From an uncultured Emergencia sp. (lineage in GTDB: Bacteria; Bacillota; Clostridia; Peptostreptococcales; Anaerovoracaceae): a stretch of 6,341 nt of DNA. Below, one piece after another: positions 1 through 5,979 of the stretch (position 1 is the first letter of the stretch; each line of letters starts with the position of its first letter). A model generated the notes under the pieces. The model was not told the DNA's origin, did not search any database, and saw only the letters and a program-made list of their open reading frames with translations. The translations under genes were made by a program, and so were the position numbers. The DNA is taken from positions 1 to 6,341 of the forward strand of contig CABSEO010000117.1 of assembly GCA_902476665.1 (NCBI GenBank). The letters run 5' to 3'.

Positions 1-86
1 CCCTTGCCTGCAAGCCACTGTATCGTCAGAGCGGAGACACCTATGAGAATCGTGAATATGTAGCAGAATACAATAACATGTCTCAT
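1..86 (-). CDS. Start of an unidentified membrane protein gene (truncated by the window edge)
   Basis: An ATG at 86-84 opens a frame that runs without a stop to the window edge, giving 28 codons. The peptide begins MRHVIVFCYIFTIL and continues ...GVSALTIQWLAGKG. It is a short charged start followed by a hydrophobic stretch of about 20 residues, which fits an N-terminal membrane helix or uncleaved signal anchor. There is no lipobox cysteine in the usual position. The start is supported by AGAAAGGA at 102-95, 8 nt before the ATG. The gene follows the VanZ-like gene on the same strand with about 106 bp between, so it may be a separate unit. The frame is too short to name a family, and the function is unknown. 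The reading frame plus ribosome-binding site make a real gene likely, but the fragment alone does not prove it. Confidence 0.6.
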   Translation of the reverse strand, partial: MRHVIVFCYIFTILIGVSALTIQWLAGK

Positions 87-119
87 CAGTAAAATCCTTT
101 CTAAAAATCTTTTACTGAT
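85..119 (-). repeat. 10-bp inverted repeat enclosing the ribosome-binding site of the edge gene
   Basis: The arms ATCAGTAAAA (85-94) and TTTTACTGAT (110-119) are perfect reverse complements separated by 15 bases. In minus-strand RNA the right arm contains the first two bases of the start codon at 86-84, and the loop (109-95) carries the AAGGA-type ribosome-binding site. The structure could be an mRNA hairpin that modulates initiation, or a DNA operator near the transcription start. The repeat is directly visible; either role is inference. Confidence 0.6.
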
Positions 120-121
120 CT

Positions 122-151
122 ATTCTACTACGAAACAAGGAAAAATGCCAG
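122..151 (-). promoter_or_regulatory. Weak candidate promoter for the edge gene
   Basis: On the minus strand, CTGGCA (151-146, 4 of 6 to TTGACA) is followed after 18 bases by TAGAAT (127-122, 5 of 6 to TATAAT). Transcription would start near position 115, inside the upstream arm of the 85-119 inverted repeat, so a protein bound there could block initiation. The match is modest and could be chance in AT-rich DNA. Confidence 0.3.
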
Positions 152-153
152 AC

Positions 154-179
154 AAAAAAGCAGAGATGAGCTGTCTCCA
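154..179 (-). terminator. Weak candidate intrinsic terminator after the VanZ-like gene
   Basis: In minus-strand RNA, UGGAGA (179-174) can pair with UCUCUG (166-161) around a 7-base loop, including two G-U wobbles. One C follows, then six U (159-154). It lies 14 bases past the stop codon of the VanZ-like gene, the right place for a terminator. The stem is short and weak, so termination may be partial or absent. Confidence 0.35.
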
Positions 180-192
180 AAATAAGCCCTTT

Positions 193-753
193 CTATATAA
201 TTCTGATATCTGTTTTTCCTAAAACAGTATATCCTATGGCCATACCTGCAATATACAGCAATGCATCAAAGGTGTCAAACATACCTCTCATGGTCACAGC
301 CTGCAGAAATTCTAAGGAAAAAGCCAGCACAATACCGGCTATGGTGATTTTCTTTTTCTCCGCCTTTCTGAAAAAACAGCCGAGTGGTATAAAGCAGCAT
401 AAATTAAGTAGACTCTGCAGCAGCATTTCCTCATCTGTTATCTGCCTCAAAGATATCAGCGGATTCAGAATAAAAATTCTTTCGATTGTGGATCTGCCGA
501 AGAGCATCAGAATCAGTAGCAGACCATATATCACCAGAAGAGCAAAATACAGTCTTTTCGTTATCCGTCTGTAACATAAAATCAGAAAAACAGCCGTTAT
601 CCCAGCGATGCAAAAGATCAGAGACAGGATCTGTAAAGGCACATATACCACAGAATTGTATGGTACAAACCTTGTGATCAACTCACAAAACACGTAATAG
701 TGCAGCAGGTACCCCAGGGATGCCATGATTACCGGAAATCCAAGCTTTTTCAT
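193..753 (-). CDS. VanZ-like family integral membrane protein
   Basis: This is a 186-residue polytopic membrane protein. Hydrophobic segments lie near residues 7-25, 35-60, 68-86, 112-128, 136-152 and 164-178. The C-terminal half shows the VanZ-like pattern: NLCCFIPLG at 117-125 (conserved N, F, P, G), then SLEFLQ at 146-151 (conserved E and Q), then RGMFDTFD at 156-163 (G and acidic residues), then a final helix with spaced glycines (G170, G174). The family is named for VanZ of vancomycin-resistance transposons, which gives low-level teicoplanin resistance. Most chromosomal members have no known function, so a resistance role should not be assumed. The start at 753 is chosen because GAGAGG (767-762) lies 8 nt upstream and the protein then begins MKKLGFPVIM; a longer in-frame version from 846 lacks such a site and adds a polar tail. 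It lies 40 bp downstream of the membrane-anchored gene at 1300-794 and is probably cotranscribed with it. Confidence 0.85.
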   Translation of the reverse strand: MKKLGFPVIMASLGYLLHYYVFCELITRFVPYNSVVYVPLQILSLIFCIAGITAVFLILCYRRITKRLYFALLVIYGLLLILMLFGRSTIERIFILNPLISLRQITDEEMLLQSLLNLCCFIPLGCFFRKAEKKKITIAGIVLAFSLEFLQAVTMRGMFDTFDALLYIAGMAIGYTVLGKTDIRII

Positions 754-793
754 ATCTGTTTCCTCTCTTTCTGTAAAATCTGAAAATCTGCTG

Positions 794-1300
794 TTATTGC
801 AGTTGTATCTGCCCTGTCTCAAAATGGTATGCCCATTTCTGTACATCTGTCAGAACTACAATCTGATACGGGTGAATCAATCGCGCCTGCAGGTTACGTT
901 TCTCTCTGCTTTCTCTCTTTCCCGTAAAAAAGTACAGCTTTTCTCCTTTTATTTTAAGACCACAGGCATATTGTCTCATACTGAAAATTTCTGTCAGAGA
1001 ATAATCCTCTTCATTAAGTCTATACAGAGTAGCACTTACATCAATCATCACATAATAATCATCCTTGACTTTTAGGAAGATCATATGATCCTGATATTTT
1101 TCCTGCAGGTTTTCTTTTATTCCGGTACGCAGTTCCTCAGACATGTCGCTGAGGACATTTTCAGAATCAGCTTTATCCTTCTTCTCCAGTTTTTCAGCAT
1201 TTTTTTCTCCGGGCATAATCGGATCGCGAAGTAACACTGCCCAGATAATCAACAGCAAAAGACAAATCATAAATACTTTCACAACTGATTTTTTGCGCAT
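794..1300 (-). CDS. Uncharacterised single-pass membrane-anchored protein
   Basis: This is a 168-residue protein I do not recognise. Residues 1-8 are basic (MRKKSVVK) and residues 9-24 form one strongly hydrophobic helix. There is no cysteine after it that would mark a lipoprotein, so it looks like a signal anchor with the rest outside the cytoplasm. Residues 32-70 are rich in Lys and Glu and probably form a helical or flexible linker. Residues 73-168 alternate hydrophobic and polar residues (IFLKVKDDYYVMIDV, GLKIKGEKLYFFTG), suggesting a small beta-rich domain. No catalytic motif is evident. The start at 1300 is supported by GGGAGG (1314-1309) 8 nt upstream; a longer frame from 1399 would begin directly beside the -10 box and lacks a ribosome-binding site. 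The gene precedes the VanZ-like gene by 40 bp, and both sit behind the 1410-1402 promoter, so a shared envelope role is plausible but unproven. Confidence 0.7.
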   Translation of the reverse strand: MRKKSVVKVFMICLLLLIIWAVLLRDPIMPGEKNAEKLEKKDKADSENVLSDMSEELRTGIKENLQEKYQDHMIFLKVKDDYYVMIDVSATLYRLNEEDYSLTEIFSMRQYACGLKIKGEKLYFFTGKRESREKRNLQARLIHPYQIVVLTDVQKWAYHFETGQIQLQ

Positions 1301-1308
1301 TTCTCTGG

Positions 1309-1314
1309 CCTCCC
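1309..1314 (-). promoter_or_regulatory. Ribosome-binding site that fixes the start of the membrane-anchored gene
   Basis: GGGAGG on the minus strand lies 8 nt before the ATG at 1300. It favours this start over the in-frame ATG at 1399, which is 33 codons further upstream. Confidence 0.7.
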
Positions 1315-1328
1315 ACAAACATTTCATC

Positions 1329-1353
1329 TGCCTTGTACTTACTGTACAAGGCA
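1329..1353 (-). repeat. Perfect 10-bp-arm palindrome in the leader of the membrane-protein pair
   Basis: The arms TGCCTTGTAC (1329-1338) and GTACAAGGCA (1344-1353) are exact reverse complements around 5 bases. The element lies between the extended -10 promoter (1410-1402) and the ribosome-binding site (1314-1309), roughly 40-65 nt into the predicted leader. As DNA it resembles a dimeric repressor operator (TTGTAC-N5-GTACAA core). As RNA it would form a compact 10-bp hairpin. No U-run follows in either direction, so it is not an intrinsic terminator. The regulator is unknown. Confidence 0.7.
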
Positions 1354-1401
1354 CTCGTAACAGATTTTTCCCTGAGCAATGAATAACTTTCCTAATCATA
1401 G

Positions 1402-1410
1402 ATTATAACA
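1402..1410 (-). promoter_or_regulatory. Extended -10 promoter for the membrane-protein pair
   Basis: The minus strand reads TGTTATAAT, a perfect TATAAT preceded by the TG-n extension that lets sigma-A-type polymerase work without a good -35 box. No convincing TTGACA-like hexamer is found 16-18 bases upstream. Transcription would start near 1395, giving a leader of about 95 nt before the ATG at 1300. The position just past the 1497-1445 terminator fits the start of a new transcription unit. Confidence 0.55.
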
Positions 1411-1444
1411 TTATCATATCATTAAACAGTTTCTTCTGCATTAA

Positions 1445-1497
1445 AAAATTCCTTTTCAATTAGTGTCTGTTAATACAACTAATCAAAAAGGAATTTT
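1445..1497 (-). terminator. AT-rich hairpin terminator after the nicotinate phosphoribosyltransferase gene
   Basis: The 20-base arms at 1445-1464 and 1478-1497 surround a 13-base loop. In minus-strand RNA all 20 positions can pair: 18 Watson-Crick pairs plus a tandem U-G/G-U step. The last arm runs straight into six U in total (AAUUUUUUAAUG). Read as plus-strand RNA, the tandem step becomes two C-A mismatches and the T-run is shorter and followed by GGG, so the structure suits minus-strand transcription. It lies about 58 bases past the stop codon at 1556. Only three pairs are G-C, which is low for an intrinsic terminator; a small repeat element is the alternative. Confidence 0.6.
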
Positions 1498-1555
1498 GGG
1501 ACAACTTTTATAACTAATCTTTTCCGAATCCTGTTAAGATTCAAACTCAATCCGT

Positions 1556-2992
1556 TTATCTGACAGTATAGTTTTCAATAAGCTCATTCTTCATGTTCCA
1601 CAGCTTCTGTGAAAGATCCACATAATAGGTCTGCGGATTTTCAAAACGCAGGGTTTCTCCCCACAGAGTCTCCATCTGATCCTGACAGTAGGTTCTTATC
1701 TCCTCAATGGAAGGACATTCATAGACACACCGGCCTTTGTCAAAAAGCTGCTCACGCAGGTTTCTCACATAAAAATTAGACAGTCGTTTCTTTTTCCATA
1801 CTGCATTGGGATCAAAAATCTCATATCCGTCCACCTCCGGAATTTCCTCTCCATCTACTGTAATCACATCAGCCAGAGCTTTGTTGGTTTCTTTGTCGTA
1901 AAGACGGTACAAAGTCTTAAAGCCCGGATTAGTGATCTTTTCCACATTCTCAGAAATCTTGATCTTCGGAATAATGGTTCCATCCTCTTCCAGTGCTGCC
2001 AGCTTGTACACGCCGCCGAACACCGGCTCAGATTTAGCCGTAATCAGACGTTCCCCCACGCCAAAGGAATCAATCTTGGCACCTTCCATAATGACATCCC
2101 TGATAATATATTCATCCAGAGAATTGGAAACAGTAATGGTACATTCCGTAAGTCCCGCATCGTCCAGCATCTTTCTCGCTTTCTTTGTCAGATAAGCAAC
2201 GTCACCACTGTCGATACGAATCGCCATCTTCTTCGGTTTCATCTCTTTGAAAACCTTAATTGCATTCGGTACACCCGATTTCAGTACATTGTAGGTATCC
2301 ACCAGCAGGGTGCAGTTATCCGGATAGATTTCCACATAGCGCTTAAAGGCTTCATATTCGCTAGGAAACATCTGTACCCAGCTGTGAGCCATAGTCCCCA
2401 GTGCAGTAATGCCGAAGTCTCTGTCTGCAATGGTACATGCGGTTCCTGCACAGCCTCCGATATACGCTGCTCTGGCGCCATAGACAGCTGCCGCCGTACC
2501 ATGAGCCCTTCTGGTACCGAACTCCATCACAGGTCTTCCCTGCGCCGCTCTGACAATTCTGGAGGCCTTAGTGGCAATCAGACTCTGATGGTTGAAAATC
2601 AGAAGAAGCATTGTTTCAACAAACTGAGCCTGTATCACCGGACCTCTCACCGTCAGAACCGGTTCATGGGGAAAAATCGGTGTGCCCTCAGGCACAGCCC
2701 ATACATCACAGGTAAATCTGAAATTTCGCAGATAATCGAGAAAATCTTTGCAGAACATTCCCTTTTCCTGCAGATATGCAATATCCTCTTCTGTAAATTT
2801 TAAATTTTTCAGATAATCAATTATCTGTTCAACGCCCGCCATGATGGCATAACCGCCTCCGTCGGGAACCTTCCTGAAGAACATATCGAAATAAGCGATA
2901 TCTTCCTTCATCTGACCTGACTGTAAATATCCGTTTGCCATGGTGATTTCATAAAAATCCGTAAGCATTGTCAGGTTTTCGTTTTTAATCAT
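1556..2992 (-). CDS. pncB: Nicotinate phosphoribosyltransferase (NAD salvage)
   Basis: This cytoplasmic enzyme converts nicotinate and PRPP, with ATP hydrolysis, to nicotinate mononucleotide and pyrophosphate, the entry step of the Preiss-Handler NAD salvage route. The protein is 478 residues, normal for the family. Recognisable segments are TDFYEITMANGY at 11-22, EFGTRRAHG at 157-165, GTMAHSWVQ at 199-207 (H203 is the likely autophosphorylated histidine by analogy with studied family members), RIDSGDVAYL at 259-268 and FGVGERL at 310-316. The start at 2992 is chosen because AAGGAG (3007-3002) is 9 nt upstream and the peptide MIKNENLTML matches the family's N-terminus; an in-frame extension to 3058 adds an unrelated stretch without a ribosome-binding site. 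The gene follows uvrA by 91 bp, has its own promoter candidate (3104-3076) and an operator-like inverted repeat (3067-3031), and ends before the 1497-1445 hairpin. The family call is secure; the regulator is not identified. Confidence 0.95.
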   Translation of the reverse strand: MIKNENLTMLTDFYEITMANGYLQSGQMKEDIAYFDMFFRKVPDGGGYAIMAGVEQIIDYLKNLKFTEEDIAYLQEKGMFCKDFLDYLRNFRFTCDVWAVPEGTPIFPHEPVLTVRGPVIQAQFVETMLLLIFNHQSLIATKASRIVRAAQGRPVMEFGTRRAHGTAAAVYGARAAYIGGCAGTACTIADRDFGITALGTMAHSWVQMFPSEYEAFKRYVEIYPDNCTLLVDTYNVLKSGVPNAIKVFKEMKPKKMAIRIDSGDVAYLTKKARKMLDDAGLTECTITVSNSLDEYIIRDVIMEGAKIDSFGVGERLITAKSEPVFGGVYKLAALEEDGTIIPKIKISENVEKITNPGFKTLYRLYDKETNKALADVITVDGEEIPEVDGYEIFDPNAVWKKKRLSNFYVRNLREQLFDKGRCVYECPSIEEIRTYCQDQMETLWGETLRFENPQTYYVDLSQKLWNMKNELIENYTVR

Positions 2993-3001
2993 TGGAATGA
3001 T

Positions 3002-3007
3002 CTCCTT
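3002..3007 (-). promoter_or_regulatory. Ribosome-binding site that fixes the pncB start
   Basis: AAGGAG on the minus strand sits 9 nt before the ATG at 2992. It supports the 478-residue product over the longer frame that opens at 3058. Confidence 0.8.
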
Positions 3008-3030
3008 TTGCATCCAGTGCTGTATATTTG

Positions 3031-3067
3031 TGTACATCCGGAAACATGTGATTTGCAAAGATGTACA
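3031..3067 (-). promoter_or_regulatory. Operator-like inverted repeat in the pncB leader
   Basis: TGTACATC (3031-3038) and GATGTACA (3060-3067) are perfect 8-bp inverted arms with 21 bases between, centre to centre 29 bp. The upstream arm begins 8 bases after the -10 box, at about the transcription start, so a protein bound across both arms could block initiation or clearance. The spacer holds two smaller palindromes, ACATGT (3044-3049) and TTTGCAAA (3052-3059). NAD salvage genes in Firmicutes are often controlled by niacin-responsive repressors such as NiaR, making such a repressor a reasonable but unproven candidate. An RNA hairpin with a large loop is the alternative. Confidence 0.5.
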
Positions 3068-3075
3068 ATATATCT

Positions 3076-3104
3076 ATTATACACTATTTCAGAATTTTCT
3101 TCAA
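3076..3104 (-). promoter_or_regulatory. Sigma-A-type promoter for pncB, overlapping the end of uvrA
   Basis: The minus strand reads TTGAAG (3104-3099), a 17-base spacer, then TATAAT (3081-3076). The -35 box matches TTGACA at 4 of 6 positions, and the -10 box and spacing are ideal. The -35 box lies within the last codons of uvrA and the -10 box begins 2 bases past the uvrA stop codon (3086-3084). Predicted initiation is near 3069, giving a leader of about 77 nt. Because no terminator is evident after uvrA, pncB may also receive read-through. Confidence 0.65.
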
Positions 3105-5918
3105 GAACTCTCCTGTGTAAGAATCACTGCATGCAGCGATGTCCTCCGGAGTACCGGTTGCCACAATGGTACCGCCTCGGTTTCCTCCTTCAGGTCCCAG
3201 GTCAATAACGTAATCTGCACACTTGATCACATCCAGATTATGTTCAATGACCACTACAGTATTTCCATTATCTACCAGTTTTTCCAGCACAGAAACCAGT
3301 TTGTCTACATCAGCAAAATGCAGACCGGTAGTCGGCTCATCGAGAATGTATAAGGTTTTTCCGGTGCTTCTCTTGGAAAGCTCTGAGGCCAGCTTGATTC
3401 TCTGGGCCTCACCTCCTGACAGCTGGGTAGACGGCTGTCCAAGCTTGATATAGTCAAGTCCAACTTCGTTTAAAGTGTCCAGATGACGCTTGATTGACGG
3501 CAGGTTCTGGAAAAATTCCAGTGCCTCTGCAACGCTCATATCCAGTACGTCAAAAATACTCTTCCCCTTATATTTTACTTCCAGTGTTTCTCTGTTATAC
3601 CGCTTACCCTTGCAGACTTCACAAGGTACATATACATCAGGCAGAAAATGCATCTCAATTTTGATGATGCCGTCTCCGCTGCAGGCCTCACACCGACCGC
3701 CTTTTACATTAAAACTGAATCTGCCCTTCTCAAATCCTCGAATCTTGGATTCAGGCAGTGAAGCAAAAAGATCGCGGATAAAGGTGAACATACCGGTGTA
3801 TGTGGCCGGGTTAGATCTAGGCGTTCTTCCAATGGGTGACTGATCAATGTCAATAATTTTATCGATATTTTCAAGCCCCAGGATCTCATCGTGCTTTCCC
3901 GCCGGCTCCTTTGTCTTATTAATGATTTTTGCCGCACCTTTGTAAAGAATCTCATTGATAAGACTGCTCTTTCCCGAACCGGAAACACCTGTCACACAGA
4001 CAAATTTTCCCAATGGTATATCCACATCAATATGTTTCAGATTGTTTTCAGCCGCACCTTTAATGGTGATAAATTTGCCATTTCCTTCCCGTCTGTGGGC
4101 AGGAACCCGGATAACCCGTTTGCCTGACAGATACTGGCCTGTAATAGACTGTGGACACGCTTTAATATCTTCTACAGTTCCCTGAGCTACAAGCTCGCCT
4201 CCGTAAATACCGGCGGCAGGACCGATATCAATGATATGATCTGCCGCATACATGGTATCTTCATCGTGTTCTACCACCAGAAGGGTATTGCCCAGATCTG
4301 TCAGCTCCCGAAGCGTTCGCAGGAGCTTCTCATTGTCTTTCTGATGAAGACCGATGCTGGGTTCGTCCAGAATATACAGTACGCCCATGAGGCTGGAGCC
4401 GATCTGCGTGGCCAGTCTGATTCGCTGTGATTCCCCGCCGGACAAAGTACCCGCAGCCCGGGACAGAGTCAGATAATCCAGGCCCACATTGATTAGAAAG
4501 CCCAGTCTGGCCTTAATCTCCTTGATGATCTGCCGGCCTATGATCTGTTCTTTCTCTGTCAGTTCCAGCTTATCAATAAAGTCATAAGCCTCTCGGATGG
4601 ACATATCAGAAAGCTCTGCCAGGTTCTTTCCCCCTACCGTCACGGCAAGGACCTCCGGTTTCAGACGCTTTCCTCTGCAGTCAGGACACTCCCGGACTGT
4701 CATATACTTTGCCATACGTTCTTTCATAAAGTCAGAACTGGTTTCCCGATAACGTCTTTCCACATTATTGATCACTCCCTCAAAAGGATGATCTCGATAA
4801 GATACCGCTCCGGAGCTGCGGCTGGTATAAGTATATTTCAAATGACGTGTTCCTGTTCCATAGAGAAGCTCTTTTTTAAATTTCTCTGGCAGATCCTTAT
4901 ACGGAACCGTCAAATCCACACCATGTTCCCTGGCCAGAGCATCTATCATCTGTCTGTAAAAACCAGAAAACTCCATGGAAGCAAAGATGGTACCCAGAGC
5001 TCCTTTGATGACACTCTTATCCGACTGAATAATCAGATCCGGATCGATTTTCTGTGTGAACCCCAGACCGTTACAGGAAGGACATGCTCCAAAAGGACTG
5101 TTGAAAGAAAACATTCTCGGTTCCAGTTCTTCGATGCTGACACCGTGCTCAGGACAGGCCAGTTTGGTGGAAAAGGTCTTCTCGGCCTGATAATCCCTGT
5201 CGATGAACTGTACCACAACCAGTCCGTCCCCCTGATGCATGGCCAGTTCCACCGCTTCTGAAATTCTGCTTTCCTGCCCCGGTTTGACAATAATCCGATC
5301 CACCACGATCTCGATGGTGTGTTTGAACTTTTTATCCAGCTTAATTTCGTCTTCGTCAAGAAGACGGATTTCCCCGTCAATTCTGGCTCTTGTAAATCCT
5401 TCTTTCCGAATACGTTCCAGTATTTTTTCATGCTCACCTTTGCGCTGACGCACAACCGGTGCCATAATCATCAGTTTGGTGCCTTCCGGATATTCCATAA
5501 TCGTATCCACCATCTGATCGACAGTCTGGCTTGTAATTGGCTTGCCGCAGACCGGGCAGTGTGGCTGACCGATACGGGCATAAAGCAGTCTGAGATAATC
5601 GTGGATTTCTGTTACAGTGCCCACTGTAGAACGGGGATTCTTGCTGGTAGTTTTCTGATCAATAGAAATAGCCGGCGATAATCCTTCTATCAGTTCCACA
5701 TCAGGTTTGTCCATCTGTCCTAAAAACTGTCTGGCATAGGAAGACAGACTTTCCACATATCTTCTCTGACCTTCCGCATATATGGTATCAAAAGCCAGTG
5801 AGGATTTTCCCGAACCTGAAAGCCCCGTCAGAACAACCAGTTTATCCCTTGGAATTCTTACATCAATATGCTTCAGGTTATTCTCATTGGCACCTTTTAC
5901 GATGATTTCGTTTGCCAT
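3084..5918 (-). CDS. uvrA: UvrABC excision repair system, damage-recognition ATPase UvrA
   Basis: UvrA dimers scan DNA for bulky lesions and load UvrB in nucleotide excision repair in the cytoplasm. The 944-residue length is normal. The protein is a fused double ABC ATPase. The first Walker A is GLSGSGKSS at 32-40, with signature LSGGESQ at 492-498 and Walker B ILDEP at 516-520. The second Walker A is GVSGSGKSS at 644-652, with signature LSGGEAQ at 833-839 and Walker B YILDEP at 857-862. Zinc-type pairs include C121/C124, C411/C414, and the C-terminal DNA-contact finger C743/C746 with C766/C769. The insertion-domain site reads C255-P-E-H258 and C279-P-S-C282, so one ligand is His rather than Cys. 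The start is supported by AAGGAG (5932-5927) 8 nt before the ATG. It lies 61 bp after uvrB on the same strand with no terminator between, so cotranscription is likely. SOS control, if any, would lie upstream of uvrB outside the window. The frame is intact. Confidence 0.99.
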   Translation of the reverse strand: MANEIIVKGANENNLKHIDVRIPRDKLVVLTGLSGSGKSSLAFDTIYAEGQRRYVESLSSYARQFLGQMDKPDVELIEGLSPAISIDQKTTSKNPRSTVGTVTEIHDYLRLLYARIGQPHCPVCGKPITSQTVDQMVDTIMEYPEGTKLMIMAPVVRQRKGEHEKILERIRKEGFTRARIDGEIRLLDEDEIKLDKKFKHTIEIVVDRIIVKPGQESRISEAVELAMHQGDGLVVVQFIDRDYQAEKTFSTKLACPEHGVSIEELEPRMFSFNSPFGACPSCNGLGFTQKIDPDLIIQSDKSVIKGALGTIFASMEFSGFYRQMIDALAREHGVDLTVPYKDLPEKFKKELLYGTGTRHLKYTYTSRSSGAVSYRDHPFEGVINNVERRYRETSSDFMKERMAKYMTVRECPDCRGKRLKPEVLAVTVGGKNLAELSDMSIREAYDFIDKLELTEKEQIIGRQIIKEIKARLGFLINVGLDYLTLSRAAGTLSGGESQRIRLATQIGSSLMGVLYILDEPSIGLHQKDNEKLLRTLRELTDLGNTLLVVEHDEDTMYAADHIIDIGPAAGIYGGELVAQGTVEDIKACPQSITGQYLSGKRVIRVPAHRREGNGKFITIKGAAENNLKHIDVDIPLGKFVCVTGVSGSGKSSLINEILYKGAAKIINKTKEPAGKHDEILGLENIDKIIDIDQSPIGRTPRSNPATYTGMFTFIRDLFASLPESKIRGFEKGRFSFNVKGGRCEACSGDGIIKIEMHFLPDVYVPCEVCKGKRYNRETLEVKYKGKSIFDVLDMSVAEALEFFQNLPSIKRHLDTLNEVGLDYIKLGQPSTQLSGGEAQRIKLASELSKRSTGKTLYILDEPTTGLHFADVDKLVSVLEKLVDNGNTVVVIEHNLDVIKCADYVIDLGPEGGNRGGTIVATGTPEDIAACSDSYTGEFLKKILK

Positions 5919-5979
5919 GTAAATTTCTCCTTATCTCTTCGGCCAGACATCATACCCCGGAACATAAATCCATCCCGAG

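Noticed and set aside
1301..1399. In-frame N-terminal extension of the membrane-anchored protein to 1399
   Set aside because: The ATG at 1399 lies directly after the -10 box, so it would be nearly leaderless, and the extension crosses the palindrome. The start at 1300 has a good ribosome-binding site and puts a basic start before the membrane helix.
1441..1515. Insertion sequence end suggested by the inverted arms and the TGTCCC flank
   Set aside because: There is no transposase frame, no matching second end and no evident target duplication in the window; kept only as a repeat-family question for a copy-number search.
1523..1540. Small hairpin GAATC/GATTC just after the pncB stop codon
   Set aside because: Only 5 bp with a 7-base loop and no T-run; the larger 1445-1497 hairpin is the better terminator.
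2384..2803. Plus-strand open frame of 139 codons inside pncB
   Set aside because: It lies wholly antisense to a clearly conserved enzyme, its peptide has no recognisable fold or composition, and no promoter or ribosome-binding site supports it.
2993..3058. In-frame N-terminal extension of the nicotinate phosphoribosyltransferase to an ATG at 3058
   Set aside because: It would start within the inverted-repeat leader region, has no ribosome-binding site, and the added 22 residues do not resemble the family, while the ATG at 2992 has AAGGAG 9 nt upstream.
2993..3083. Intrinsic terminator for uvrA
   Set aside because: The inverted repeat here has a 21-base loop and is not followed by a T-run in the minus direction, so it does not look like a terminator.
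4788..5261. Plus-strand open frame of 157 codons inside uvrA, and other antisense or shifted frames in the same gene
   Set aside because: They are shadows of the uvrA reading frame. uvrA is intact with all expected motifs, so these frames need no separate explanation.
5919..5979. Possible terminator or LexA (SOS) box between uvrB and uvrA
   Set aside because: The 61 bp contain a ribosome-binding site but no stable hairpin with a T-run and no CGAAC-N4-GTTCG type site. Any SOS box would be expected upstream of uvrB, outside the window.
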